From Streptomyces sp. NBC_00178 (GTDB taxonomy: Bacteria; Actinomycetota; Actinomycetes; Streptomycetales; Streptomycetaceae), in NCBI RefSeq assembly GCF_036206005.1, contig NZ_CP108143.1, positions 4,865,501-4,929,500 on the forward strand: a stretch of DNA of 64,000 nucleotides, written 5' to 3'. Both the position numbers and the translations under genes were made by a program. Position 1 is the first letter of the stretch. Every line of letters starts with the position of its first letter. Below the pieces are notes generated by a model. That model did not search any database. It had not been told where the DNA came from and saw only the letters and a program-made list of their open reading frames with translations. Shown here piece after piece: positions 49,541-57,953 of this stretch.

Positions 49541-50209
49541 ATGACAGATGAGTCGTGGGCAGGCTGGTACCGGGACCGGCAGGGTTCCGAGGCCGTCATT
49601 CTCACCACGGACGGACAGCAGCTCCGCATCCGCGTACGCGGGACGGACTTCGAGGGCACGAGCTTCGACGGTCTCGCCCCGGCGGCCGGTGTGACGGTCC
49701 GGGACGGTGCGTTCGACCTGACGGACGGTGTGCTCGGCGACTGCGTACTGGAGTGGGACCTCCCGCTTCCGGTGCTGGTGTCCGGGACGGTCCGCCAGGC
49801 CACGCTCGGCTGTCTGCTGTCCCTGCGCAGGGCCGACCCCGACCTGTATCTCGCCCTCCACCTGGACGGCGCCGTGTACGAGTCGAATCGCGCGGAGGGC
49901 GACTTCGCCGCAGCGATGGCCACGATCCAGCGGATCCTGCCGCCGGACATGCACCTGCAGACCTGCATAGCCTGCGCCTTCTCCGACTACTTCCCGGCGC
50001 CCGTCCGCGGGCTCTCCGGCGGACTCGCCTGCTTCCGGGGCGCCAAGGACGCCTACCGGGACGTGGCCGGCGGGGAGGAGGTCGCGGGTCTCTGGGACCG
50101 GCGCACCGGATTCGTCCAGGAGATCTGGAGCTGCCGGGAGTTCGAACCCCGTCCGGCCCACGGTGCCGGTACCGGTCACCGGGGCGCGTTCCCGCTGGAG
50201 CTTGCCTGA
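49541..50209 (+). CDS. Conserved hypothetical protein, possibly DUF6304
   Basis: A 222-residue soluble protein, beta-rich at the N-terminus (GWYRDRQGSEAVILTTDGQQLRIR). A C-terminal segment has four cysteines in close spacing, C-x2-C in TCIACAFSDYFPAP, then LACFRGAKDAYR and SCREFEPRP, which may bind metal. I recall Streptomyces proteins of this type labelled DUF6304 but cannot confirm. Own promoter presumed; a terminator follows. Confidence 0.72.
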   Translation: MTDESWAGWYRDRQGSEAVILTTDGQQLRIRVRGTDFEGTSFDGLAPAAGVTVRDGAFDLTDGVLGDCVLEWDLPLPVLVSGTVRQATLGCLLSLRRADPDLYLALHLDGAVYESNRAEGDFAAAMATIQRILPPDMHLQTCIACAFSDYFPAPVRGLSGGLACFRGAKDAYRDVAGGEEVAGLWDRRTGFVQEIWSCREFEPRPAHGAGTGHRGAFPLELA

Positions 50210-50220
50210 CCGCTCATGCC

Positions 50221-50256
50221 TCAGGGGCCGCCCCGCGACGGCGGGACGGCCCCTGA
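50221..50256. terminator. Bidirectional terminator between the hypothetical gene and snpA
   Basis: A 16-bp stem with one mismatch (50221-50236 with 50241-50256) and a 4-nt loop between convergent genes. Confidence 0.85.
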
Positions 50257-50271
50257 GCGGTGCGCCGGGTG

Positions 50272-50943
50272 TCAGGAGGTGGTGCGGGCGAGCGCGGCCG
50301 CGAGGCCGTTCTGCCAGAGGGAGTTCACCCGGGAACGCTCGGTGGCGTTCGGGTAGGCGTTCGTGCAGGACGTGCCGGGACCGCCGCCCGACATGAGCTC
50401 GCTGCACGGGCCGGTGTAGTGGTCCGGCAGCCCGAGGACGTGGCCGGTCTCGTGGGCGGTGACACGGGTCGAGTTGTACTGCCGGTTCTGCGCGTAGTCC
50501 AGGAAGATGTAGCCGCTGCCGTGCCCGTTCGTGCTCGCGTACGAGCCCCGGGAGTCGTTGCCCTCGCGGTAGGTGAAGTCGGGGTTCGAGCCCTCCTGCA
50601 GCTTGACGTTGGAGACGGAGCTGTTCCAGATGCTCGTGCTGCTGGCTATCTGACTGCGGAAGCTGGGGGCGTTGGTGGTGCTGTAGACGACGGTGACGGC
50701 CGCGGCGCCCGGGTTCGCGGCCCGCTTCTGCGCGACCGACGCCATGACGGCGTCGAAGAACGCCTTGTTCGCGGCGGCGTTCTCGCTCGATCCGGCGTAG
50801 GCGGCGTAACCCGCCTGGGCGGCGGCGGTGCTGGTGGGAGCGGCAGGTGCCGGTGCGGCGGCGACCGCGGGGGTGGTGCCGAGCGCCGCGGCGAGTCCGA
50901 GACCGGCCACGGCCGACATCACGGCAGTCCTGAGGTGTCTCAT
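50272..50943 (-). CDS. snpA: Snapalysin-type secreted small neutral metalloprotease (M7)
   Basis: A 223-residue secreted zinc protease. A signal peptide (about residues 1-29, ending AVAA) and a propeptide rich in Ala (to about 85) precede the catalytic domain with HETGHVLGLPDHYTG (HExxHxxGxxD, as in snapalysin). Two Cys late in the protein may form a disulfide. It degrades milk proteins and other proteins outside the cell. The divergent LysR gene is the expected activator (SnpR/MprR in other Streptomyces). ATG 50943. Confidence 0.93.
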   Translation of the reverse strand: MRHLRTAVMSAVAGLGLAAALGTTPAVAAAPAPAAPTSTAAAQAGYAAYAGSSENAAANKAFFDAVMASVAQKRAANPGAAAVTVVYSTTNAPSFRSQIASSTSIWNSSVSNVKLQEGSNPDFTYREGNDSRGSYASTNGHGSGYIFLDYAQNRQYNSTRVTAHETGHVLGLPDHYTGPCSELMSGGGPGTSCTNAYPNATERSRVNSLWQNGLAAALARTTS

Positions 50944-51057
50944 GGGGGGTTCTCCTACCTGTCCGATGAACCCCGTCCGGCGGCCGGACGGGTAACGGGT
51001 GGGGGGTACGGAGAGAGTGTCGGGGCAGCAGGGGGCCCGGCGGATGATGTCAACCGG

Positions 51058-51076
51058 CGATAGCGCCGCCCTATCG
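51058..51076. promoter_or_regulatory. LysR-type (T-N11-A) operator between snpA and its regulator
   Basis: CGATAG-N7-CTATCG contains ATAG-N7-CTAT, i.e. a T-N11-A LTTR box, 115 bp upstream of snpA and 122 bp upstream of the LysR start, in the shared 254-bp intergenic region. Confidence 0.75.
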
Positions 51077-51197
51077 CCCCCACGGGAACCCCACACAACC
51101 GGCACCCGAAGGTCGCCCCAACAGCACCTGAATGACGGTGTTTAGCGGGGTTGCGCCATCTGGTGCTCGGCGTGCGAACAGCCATACGCTCCCCGTC

Positions 51198-52151
51198 ATG
51201 GACCTCGAGGTGAGACACCTCAAGGCGCTCTGCGCCATCGCCGACACGGGCAGCCTGCACCAGGCGGCACGGCGGCTCGGCGTCAGCCAGCCCTCCCTGA
51301 CCACCCAGCTCCAGCGCATCGAGCGGACCATGGGGGCGGAGCTGTTCCGCCGCGAGAGGACCGGTTGCCGGCCCACCCTCCTGGGCCGCGTCCTCCTCAG
51401 CCGCGCCCGCCCCCTGGTGGACGGCATGTCCACCCTGGTGGGTGCGGCGATGGCCGAGGCCGAAGCGGCCAGGGCCGGAGCCCCCGGGCTGCGCATCGGC
51501 TCCACCGCCAGCCGCGTCATCGGCGACTGGCTGCGCAGGCTGCGGATCCTGCTGCCCGGCACGGACATCTCGCTGCGGGTGGACGTCTCGGCCCGGGAGC
51601 TCCTGGGGGCGGTGGCCGCCGGCCGGCTGGACGTGGCCTTCGTCCACGAGGTGGAGGGCTGTCCGATCGTCGTCCCCGACGGTCTGAACAGGCGCGTACT
51701 CCTCGACCGGGAACCGCAGTTCATCTCGCTGTCCAAGGACCATCCGGCGGCGGACCTCCCCGTGGTGGACCTCCGCGACCTCGCCGCCGACCGCTGGATG
51801 GTCGATCCGTCGGTGGACGGCGAGTGGGACGGGGTGCGCCGGGTCCTCGGCGACGCGGGGCTCGATCCGCCCGTGCTGCACGGTGACTACCTCACGGCCG
51901 CCTCCCTCGTCGTGCTCGGCGAGGCGGTCGCTCCCTGCCAGCCGACCACGGGCCCGCGTGACGACATGGTGATCCGCCCCCTGCGCGGCGATCCGCTGGC
52001 GGTACGGCTGCTGCTCGTCTCGCGCCCGGAAACGGACATCGAGGCGGTCTACGGGGAACTGGAGGCGGCTTACCGGGACGCGGCCGGACGCGCCGAGGAG
52101 TACCACCGGTGGCTGCTGCGGCACCGCAGTCCGCTGGCGCAGGCGGCCTGA
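51198..52151 (+). CDS. snpR: LysR-family activator of snpA
   Basis: A 317-residue LysR-type regulator. The HTH at residues 1-60 (LKALCAIADTGSLHQAARRLGVSQPSLTTQLQRIERTMG) is followed by a periplasmic-binding-like effector domain. It is divergent from the snapalysin gene with an LTTR box between them, exactly the arrangement of the snpA-snpR/mprA-mprR pair. ATG 51198 is preferred to the upstream frame from 51132. The symbol is assigned by this context. Confidence 0.85.
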   Translation: MDLEVRHLKALCAIADTGSLHQAARRLGVSQPSLTTQLQRIERTMGAELFRRERTGCRPTLLGRVLLSRARPLVDGMSTLVGAAMAEAEAARAGAPGLRIGSTASRVIGDWLRRLRILLPGTDISLRVDVSARELLGAVAAGRLDVAFVHEVEGCPIVVPDGLNRRVLLDREPQFISLSKDHPAADLPVVDLRDLAADRWMVDPSVDGEWDGVRRVLGDAGLDPPVLHGDYLTAASLVVLGEAVAPCQPTTGPRDDMVIRPLRGDPLAVRLLLVSRPETDIEAVYGELEAAYRDAAGRAEEYHRWLLRHRSPLAQAA

Positions 52152-52224
52152 CCCGGAAGGTTCCCCGTTCTGCCGACAGCGAGCCGCCGTTTCCCGCTCC
52201 GAGGCCGGCGGGCAGGGTCATGGC

Positions 52225-53229
52225 ATGAGGCTACTGATGCTGGGCGGCACGGAGTTCGTCGGGCGCGCGGTCACGGATGCCGCGCTCGGCCGGGGGTGGG
52301 AGGTCACCGTGTTCCATCGCGGCCGGCACCCTGCCCCGAGCGGCGTGCGGATACTGACGGGTGACCGGACGACGGGCGCGTCCGGTCTCGCCGCGCTGGC
52401 CGGCGGCACCTGGGACCTGGTCGTGGACACCTGGAGCGGCGCACCCTCGGCGGTGCGGGACGCCGCGAGGGCGCTGGCGGCCCGAGCCGGGCACTACAGC
52501 TACGTCTCCAGCAGGTCGGTGTACGCCCACCCGGCCCCGGCCGGCCTGCCGGAGGACGGCCCGCTGGTCGCGGGAGCCTCGCCCGACGCGGGCCCGGACG
52601 TCCCGTACGCCCTGGCCAAGCGGGGCGGGGAGCTGGCGGCGCTCGACGCCTTCGGGGACCGCGCGCTGCTGGCCAGGGCCGGGCTGATCCTCGGCCCCGG
52701 AGAGAACATCGGCCGCCTGCCGTGGTGGCTGGCCCGCACGGCCCGGGGCGGCCCGGTGATCGCACCGGGACCACCGGACGCCGCACTGCAGTACATCGAC
52801 GCGCGCGACCTGGCGGACTGGCTGCTCGACGCGGCGGAGAAGGGCCTGCAAGGGGCCTACAACACGGTGAGCCGCCCCGGGCACACCACCATGGGCGAGC
52901 TCCTGGAATCCTGCGTCAGGGTCACCGGTTCGGACGCCGAACTGCGATGGACCGCACCGGAGGTGCTCCTCGCGGCGGGGGTGGAACCCTGGACGGACCT
53001 GCCGGTCTGGCTGCCCGCAGGCGAGGACTACGACTCCCTGCACCGGGGCGACGTCACCAAGGCGCACGAGGCCGGGCTGCGGTGCCGGCCCGTCGGTGAG
53101 ACCGTGGCCGACACCTGGGCATGGATGCGCGGCCTGGGAGGCACCGTCCCCCACCGGCCGGACCGGCCGGCCGTCGGCCTCGACGCGCGGACGGAGGCGA
53201 AGCTGCTCGGCGCCCCGGGCAGCGCTTAG
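52225..53229 (+). CDS. NAD-dependent epimerase/dehydratase family protein
   Basis: A 334-residue extended SDR. The NAD-binding motif is LLMLGGTEFVGRAV; active-site Ser and Tyr-x3-Lys appear in YVSSRSVYAHP and PYALAKRGGEL. Substrate is not evident; the C-terminal half, with WTAPEVLLAAGVEPWTDLP, is similar to reductases that act on small molecules. Start ATG 52225. It begins a group of three same-strand genes. Confidence 0.82.
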   Translation: MRLLMLGGTEFVGRAVTDAALGRGWEVTVFHRGRHPAPSGVRILTGDRTTGASGLAALAGGTWDLVVDTWSGAPSAVRDAARALAARAGHYSYVSSRSVYAHPAPAGLPEDGPLVAGASPDAGPDVPYALAKRGGELAALDAFGDRALLARAGLILGPGENIGRLPWWLARTARGGPVIAPGPPDAALQYIDARDLADWLLDAAEKGLQGAYNTVSRPGHTTMGELLESCVRVTGSDAELRWTAPEVLLAAGVEPWTDLPVWLPAGEDYDSLHRGDVTKAHEAGLRCRPVGETVADTWAWMRGLGGTVPHRPDRPAVGLDARTEAKLLGAPGSA

Positions 53230-53238
53230 CGTGGACGG

Positions 53239-53592
53239 ATGACCGAACAGCTGCTGCACCTCACGGAGAAGCCCCTCTGGGACGCCGCCCGATGCGCGGG
53301 CATGTACGAGATGTCGACCCGCGGCAGGACCCTGAGGGAGGAGGGGTTCATCCACTGCTCCCTGCTCCACCAGCTGCCGGCCGTGGCTCGGGCGTTGTAC
53401 GGACCCGACCCCGCAGACCTGGTGGTCCTGGTCATCGACGGCGAAAGGCTCGGGTCGCCGGTGCGCTTCGAGGCCATGAAGCCCGGTGGTGAGGAGTTCC
53501 CGCACATCTACGGACCGATCCCGGTGGACGCGGTCGTGGAGGTGCGCCCGTTCGGCGCGCACACGGCGGGCCAGGGGGGCGAGGCGCCGTGA
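53239..53592 (+). CDS. DUF952 family protein
   Basis: A 117-residue small protein with HLTEKPLWDAA near the N-terminus and GFIHCSLLHQL followed by EEFPHIYGPI, the pattern of DUF952, a family linked by fold to glutathione-S-transferase-like/ART-like proteins of unknown function. Its stop overlaps the next GTG (GTGA). Ten bases separate it from the epimerase gene. Confidence 0.85.
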   Translation: MTEQLLHLTEKPLWDAARCAGMYEMSTRGRTLREEGFIHCSLLHQLPAVARALYGPDPADLVVLVIDGERLGSPVRFEAMKPGGEEFPHIYGPIPVDAVVEVRPFGAHTAGQGGEAP

Positions 53593-54470
53593 TCAGCCCT
53601 CTCGTCGCGGTGACCGGAGCGAGCGGGGCGGTGGGAGGCCGGGTCGCCGCCCGCCTGGCCCGGACCGGGGTCCCCGTACGCCTCCTGGGCCGGGATCCGT
53701 CCCGGCTGCCCCGGCTGCCCGGCGCGGTCCTGGCTCCACCGGCTCCCTACGGCGACGGCGAGGCCATGCGCCGTGCGCTCGACGGGGCGCACACGCTGTT
53801 CCTCGTCTCGGCGCACGAGAGCCCCGGACGGGTGCTGGAGCACACGACCGCCGTCGGCGCGGCGGTCGCGGCCGGCGTCGAACGCATCGTGTACGTGTCG
53901 TTCCTCGGGGCGGCCCCGGACGCGACGTTCACGTTCGCCCGCGACCACTGGCACACGGAGGCGCACATCCGGGTGGCCGAGGTGCGGCACACCTTCCTGC
54001 GCGACAGCTGGTACCTGGCCGGTCTCCCCGCGATGACGGGCACCGACGGCGTCCTGCGCGGTCCCGGCGGGGACGGGCGGGTCGCGGCCGTCGCGCACGA
54101 GGACATCGCGGACGCGGCGTCAGCCGTCCTGCTGGACGAGGGAACCGGCCACGACGGCGTGACGTACGACCTGACCGGCCCCGAGGCGTTCACCCTCGCG
54201 GAGGCGGCGCAGGAGCTGAGCCGGATCACAGGCCGGCCCGTCCGGTACGTCCCGGAGACCAGGGAGGAGGCCTACGCGTCCCGCGCCCACTACGGGGCGC
54301 AGGAGTGGGAGGTGGCGGGCTGGGTCACGTCGTACGAGGCCATCGCCGCCGGTGAGATGGACGTCGTCTCGGACGCGGTCCCGCGGCTCACCGGCCGCCC
54401 GGCCGAGGGCCTGGCCGCGTACCTGCGGGAGAACCCTGACAGCTGGCGGCACCTCCTCCCGGAGGCGTGA
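53589..54470 (+). CDS. NmrA-like atypical SDR oxidoreductase
   Basis: A 293-residue atypical SDR. The glycine-rich motif is VTGASGAVGGRVAARL. It resembles NmrA/NAD(P)H:quinone-type proteins (VYVSFLGAAPDATFTFARDHW). No catalytic Tyr-x3-Lys is obvious, as usual for NmrA. GTG 53589 overlaps the DUF952 stop. Substrate unknown. Confidence 0.85.
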   Translation: MISPLVAVTGASGAVGGRVAARLARTGVPVRLLGRDPSRLPRLPGAVLAPPAPYGDGEAMRRALDGAHTLFLVSAHESPGRVLEHTTAVGAAVAAGVERIVYVSFLGAAPDATFTFARDHWHTEAHIRVAEVRHTFLRDSWYLAGLPAMTGTDGVLRGPGGDGRVAAVAHEDIADAASAVLLDEGTGHDGVTYDLTGPEAFTLAEAAQELSRITGRPVRYVPETREEAYASRAHYGAQEWEVAGWVTSYEAIAAGEMDVVSDAVPRLTGRPAEGLAAYLRENPDSWRHLLPEA

Positions 54471-54627
54471 CACCTGCGGCCCGGAGCGGTGAGGGCCGGA
54501 AGTACGCCGGTACGTACACCGGGGCAACGGCCCGTGTGCTCCGCGCTGGGCAGGTCAGGTGCCGGTCCCGCTGCGTGCGGCTTCCGGGACCCGGGCCCCG
54601 CCGGCCCCCGTCCTGGGCCGGACACGA

Positions 54628-54675
54628 CCGCACCCGGCCCGCCGCCCCGCGGGGGAGGCGGCGGACCGGGTGCGG
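54628..54675 (-). terminator. Terminator of sodN
   Basis: A 19-bp stem with one mismatch (54628-54646 with 54657-54675), 33 bp past the sodN stop. Confidence 0.88.
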
Positions 54676-54708
54676 ACACCACGGCAGCGCGAGGGCGCGG
54701 ACCGTGGA
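54628..54708 (-). ncRNA. Possible s-SodF-like sRNA from the sodN 3' UTR
   Basis: S. coelicolor sodN mRNA is processed to a ~90-nt 3'UTR sRNA (s-SodF) that inhibits sodF. The interval from the sodN stop to the terminator end, about 81 nt, has the right size and end structure here. The target gene sodF is outside the window, so complementarity could not be read. Confidence 0.4.
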
Positions 54709-55104
54709 TCAAGCCTTCTTGGTCTCCCAGAAGATCGTGTCGATCTGGGCGATCAGGTCCAGAGCCTTCTGGCCCGTGGCCGGGTCGTTCGAGCCCTTGG
54801 CCGCGGAGAGCGCCTTCAGGGTGTCGTTGACCAGCTGGTGCAGCTCCGGGTACTTCTCGAAGTGCGGGGGCTTGAAGTAGTCGCTCCAGAGCACCGAGAC
54901 GTGGTGCTTCGCGAGCTCGGCACGCTGCTCCTTGATCAGAACGGCGCGCGTGCGGAAGTCCGCGTCCTCGTTGGCCTGGTACTTCTCCTGGACGGCCTTG
55001 ACGGACTCCGCCTCGATGCGGGCCTGGGCCGGGTCGTACACACCGCAGGGCAGGTCGCAGTGCGCGCTGACCTTCACCTTGGGGGCAAACAGGCGGGAAA
55101 GCAT
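54709..55104 (-). CDS. sodN: Nickel superoxide dismutase
   Basis: A 131-residue precursor. The nickel hook HCDLPCGVY follows a 14-residue propeptide (MLSRLFAPKVKVSA), which must be cut so that His1 of the mature enzyme binds Ni together with Cys2 and Cys6. The rest is a four-helix bundle. It dismutates superoxide in the cytoplasm. The protease gene sodX is divergent, with 168 bp between the starts. An AGCCGC-N5-GCGGCT repeat at 55158-55174 lies in that region. Confidence 0.97.
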   Translation of the reverse strand: MLSRLFAPKVKVSAHCDLPCGVYDPAQARIEAESVKAVQEKYQANEDADFRTRAVLIKEQRAELAKHHVSVLWSDYFKPPHFEKYPELHQLVNDTLKALSAAKGSNDPATGQKALDLIAQIDTIFWETKKA

Positions 55105-55272
55105 GGGGCTGTCCTTCCTCGTGATCGTCTTCTCAGGTGGGACATTACTCCGTGGGAAGCCGCTTTTTGCGGCTGCCCCCTGGGGCTTAGGCCAAAAGTC
55201 CAAGGCGGGAATGCGACCAGTGGCCGAATGCACGGAGCGGTGTACTGGAGGATGGACCGGGAGGTGCCACTG

Positions 55273-55710
55273 ATGCCGGAGCCGGCGCAGGAGCCGTTGA
55301 GCGGGCGGACGGCGCGTAAGTCGTTCCAGGTCGTGGAGGTGACGGGGCCTTCGATGGTGCCCACGCTCTACCACGGGGACTGGCTGCTCGTGCAGCACGG
55401 GGCACCGGTGCGCCCGGGGGACGTGGTCATCCTGCGCCACCCGTTGCAGCAGGACCTGCTGGTCGTGAAGCGTGCCGCCGAGCGGCGCGGGGCCGGGTGG
55501 TGGGTCCTCGGCGACAACTCGTACGCGGGCGGGGACAGTACGGACTACGGGACCGTGCCCGAGGAGCTCGTACTGGCGCGTGCGCGGGCCCGCTACCGGC
55601 CGCTGAGGAAGGATCAGCGCTCGGTGCTCGGGCTGCTGGGCTGGGCCGTGTCCGCGGTACGCAGGGTTTCTCCCGACCGCTCCGTCTCCTGGCGCTTGCG
55701 GGCCCGGTAG
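55273..55710 (+). CDS. sodX: Nickel-SOD maturation peptidase SodX (S26-like)
   Basis: A 145-residue S24/S26-type serine protease. Catalytic Ser lies in VTGPSMVPTLYHGDWLLV and Lys in LLVVKRAAER; GDNSYAGGDSTDYG is the S26 box. It removes the SodN leader. ATG 55273 has GGGAGG eight nt upstream. No membrane anchor is visible, consistent with a cytosolic processing role. The final 97 bp overlap the converging CGNR gene. Confidence 0.92.
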   Translation: MPEPAQEPLSGRTARKSFQVVEVTGPSMVPTLYHGDWLLVQHGAPVRPGDVVILRHPLQQDLLVVKRAAERRGAGWWVLGDNSYAGGDSTDYGTVPEELVLARARARYRPLRKDQRSVLGLLGWAVSAVRRVSPDRSVSWRLRAR

Positions 55711-56243
55711 GCGGCCACGTTGGCCCGGGTCGCGCAGCGGTCCGAGCAGTAGCGCCGTGAGCGGTTGGTGGAGGTGTCGAGGTAGGCGTTGCGGCACGGC
55801 GCGGCCTCGCACAGGCCGAGCCGGTCCACCCCGTGCGACGTGAGGTGGAAGGCGAGCCCCATCGCCGCGATGGCCGCGTACCCCGCCGTCGCGTTCGACG
55901 GATGGTCGGCCAGGTGCATGTGCCAGTCCGGCTTCCCGTCGTCGTCCCGCGTGTCATGTCCGGAGATCTGCGGGCTGACGGGGAACTCCAGCAGCAGCGA
56001 GTTCAGCAGGTCGACCGCGAGCGTCTCGTCCCCGCCGTCGGCCGCCTCGAAGACCGTCCGCAGCCGCGCCCGCACGGCACGGAAACGGGTGACGTCCGTG
56101 TCCGTCGCCCGTCGCGCCGCCTGGGCGTTGGCGCCGAACAGCTCGCGGACGGACTCGACCGTCGTCAGTGAGTCCTTGCCGCGGGCCGGCTCCTCGGTGT
56201 TGACCAGACGCACGGCGTAGTCCGAGTAATAGGCCAGTTCCAC
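55614..56243 (-). CDS. CGNR zinc-finger protein with ABATE domain
   Basis: A 209-residue protein. The N-terminal ABATE-type domain (about 1-140) precedes a C-terminal CGNR zinc finger (CEAAPCRNAYLD, then RRYCSDRCATRANVAAYRARKR), a probable stress-linked DNA-binding protein. The C-terminal 30 residues are Ser/Thr/Glu-rich and lie antisense to sodX, so the true tail may be shorter. ATG 56243 is 104 bp from the divergent methyltransferase gene. Confidence 0.85.
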   Translation of the reverse strand: MELAYYSDYAVRLVNTEEPARGKDSLTTVESVRELFGANAQAARRATDTDVTRFRAVRARLRTVFEAADGGDETLAVDLLNSLLLEFPVSPQISGHDTRDDDGKPDWHMHLADHPSNATAGYAAIAAMGLAFHLTSHGVDRLGLCEAAPCRNAYLDTSTNRSRRYCSDRCATRANVAAYRARKRQETERSGETLRTADTAQPSSPSTER

Positions 56244-56347
56244 TTGTAGTCCTTACGGCGTCGGTCTATGGTCGGGGTGGCGATCAGTGTAATGGGTGGT
56301 TGCCGGTAATGAGTATTACGACGTGATCGATGCTGACGGAGGTCGGA

Positions 56348-57103
56348 GTGACGACGACGGGTACCGACTGGCAGTCCTGGCAGGAGAGCTGGGACCGGCA
56401 GCAGGAGTGGTACATGCCGGACCGCGAGGAGCGGTTCCGGGTGATGCTGGACATGGTCGAGGCCGTGGTCGGGCCCGAACCGAGAGTGCTCGACCTCGCG
56501 TGCGGTACGGGCAGTATCACGGACCGCCTCCTCAGGAGGTTCCCGAAGGCCACCAGCACGGGCGTCGACCTCGACCCCGCACTGCTCGCCATCGCCCGCG
56601 GCACCTTCGCCGGCGACGACCGGGTCACCCTCGTCACCGCCGACCTCAAGGACGCGGCCTGGACCTCACGGCTCCCGCACACCTCGTACGACGCGGTCCT
56701 CACCGCCACCGCCCTGCACTGGCTGCACAGCGAGCCACTCGCCGCGCTGTACGGGCAGATCGGCGGCCTGGTCAGGGACGGCGGCGTGTTCATGAACGCC
56801 GACCACATGATCGACACCGGCACCCCCCGCATCAACGCGGCCGAACGCGCCCGGCGGCACGCCGTCATGGACCGGGCCAAGGCCGCGGGCGCCGTGGACT
56901 GGAGCGAGTGGTGGGCCCTGATGGCGAAGGACCCCGCCCTCGCGGCCCCCACCGCCGAACGGTTCGAGATCTACGGCGAGCACGCGGACGGTGACATGCC
57001 CTCCGTCCACTGGCACGCCCGCACCCTCCGCGAGGCCGGCTTCGGGGAGGCCCGGGCGGTCTGGGCCTCACCCTCGGACAGCATGGTCCTGGCCGTGAAG
57101 TAG
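56348..57103 (+). CDS. SAM-dependent methyltransferase
   Basis: A 251-residue class I methyltransferase. The SAM motif is VLDLACGTGSITDRLL, followed by the acidic residue in GVDLDPALLAIA and motif post-I TADLKDAAW. No substrate hint. GTG 56348 has GGAGG five nt upstream; ATG 56330 lies six codons earlier. A 25-bp terminator follows. Confidence 0.88.
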   Translation: MTTTGTDWQSWQESWDRQQEWYMPDREERFRVMLDMVEAVVGPEPRVLDLACGTGSITDRLLRRFPKATSTGVDLDPALLAIARGTFAGDDRVTLVTADLKDAAWTSRLPHTSYDAVLTATALHWLHSEPLAALYGQIGGLVRDGGVFMNADHMIDTGTPRINAAERARRHAVMDRAKAAGAVDWSEWWALMAKDPALAAPTAERFEIYGEHADGDMPSVHWHARTLREAGFGEARAVWASPSDSMVLAVK

Positions 57104-57127
57104 GCCCCGGCGAGGCGGCCTCGGGCC

Positions 57128-57180
57128 GCGATGCGAGGAGGGCGGTACGGACCAGGTCCGTACCGCCCTCCTCGCATCGC
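57128..57180. terminator. Long bidirectional terminator between the methyltransferase and ABC transporter genes
   Basis: A perfect 25-bp stem (57128-57152 with 57156-57180) and a 3-nt loop between convergent genes. Confidence 0.93.
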
Positions 57181-57191
57181 TCCTGCCGGAG

Positions 57192-57953
57192 CTACAGCAC
57201 CTTCGACAGGAACGACTTCGTGCGGTCGTGCTGCGGGTTGGTCAGGACGTCGCGCGGGTGGCCGGACTCGACCACGACGCCGTCGTCCATGAAGACCAGC
57301 GCGTCGCCGACCTCGCGGGCGAAGCCCATCTCGTGCGTGACGACGACCATCGTCATGCCCTCCTCGGCCAGTCCGCGCATGACGTCCAGGACGTCGCCGA
57401 CCAGCTCGGGGTCGAGCGCCGACGTCGGCTCGTCGAAGAGCATCAGCTTCGGCTCCATGGCCAGCGCGCGGGCGATCGCCACGCGCTGCTGCTGGCCGCC
57501 GGAGAGCTGGGACGGGTAGTTCTTCGCCTTGTCGGACAGGCCGACACGGTCCAGGAGCCTCTCCGCACGAGCCCGGGCGACGGCCTTCGCCTCGCCCTTG
57601 ACCTGGATCGGGGCCTCCATGACGTTCTCGATCGCCGTCATGTGGGGGAACAGGTTGAAACGCTGGAAGACCATGCCGATGTCCCGGCGCTTCAGCGCGA
57701 CTTCGCTGTCCTTGAGCTCGTAGAGCTTGTCGCCCTTCTGGCGGTACCCGACCAGCTCGCCGTCGACGTACAGCCGGCCGGCGTTGATCTGCTCCAGGTG
57801 GTTGATGCACCTCAGGAACGTCGACTTGCCGGAACCGGACGGACCGATCAGGCAGAACACCTCCCGGGGGGCGACCTCGAGGTCGATGCCCTTGAGGATG
57901 TGTGCGGGGCCGAAGGACTTGTGCACGCCCTCGGCCTTCACCATGGCGGTCAT
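57192..57953 (-). CDS. Polar amino-acid ABC transporter, ATP-binding subunit
   Basis: A 253-residue ABC ATPase. Walker A GPSGSGKST, Q-loop, signature LSGGQQQRVAIARAL, Walker B LMLFDEPTSALDPEL and switch His VVTHEMGF are all intact. It most resembles the GlnQ group. ATG 57953 overlaps the permease stop (ATGA). Last gene of a three-gene operon. Confidence 0.95.
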   Translation of the reverse strand: MTAMVKAEGVHKSFGPAHILKGIDLEVAPREVFCLIGPSGSGKSTFLRCINHLEQINAGRLYVDGELVGYRQKGDKLYELKDSEVALKRRDIGMVFQRFNLFPHMTAIENVMEAPIQVKGEAKAVARARAERLLDRVGLSDKAKNYPSQLSGGQQQRVAIARALAMEPKLMLFDEPTSALDPELVGDVLDVMRGLAEEGMTMVVVTHEMGFAREVGDALVFMDDGVVVESGHPRDVLTNPQHDRTKSFLSKVL

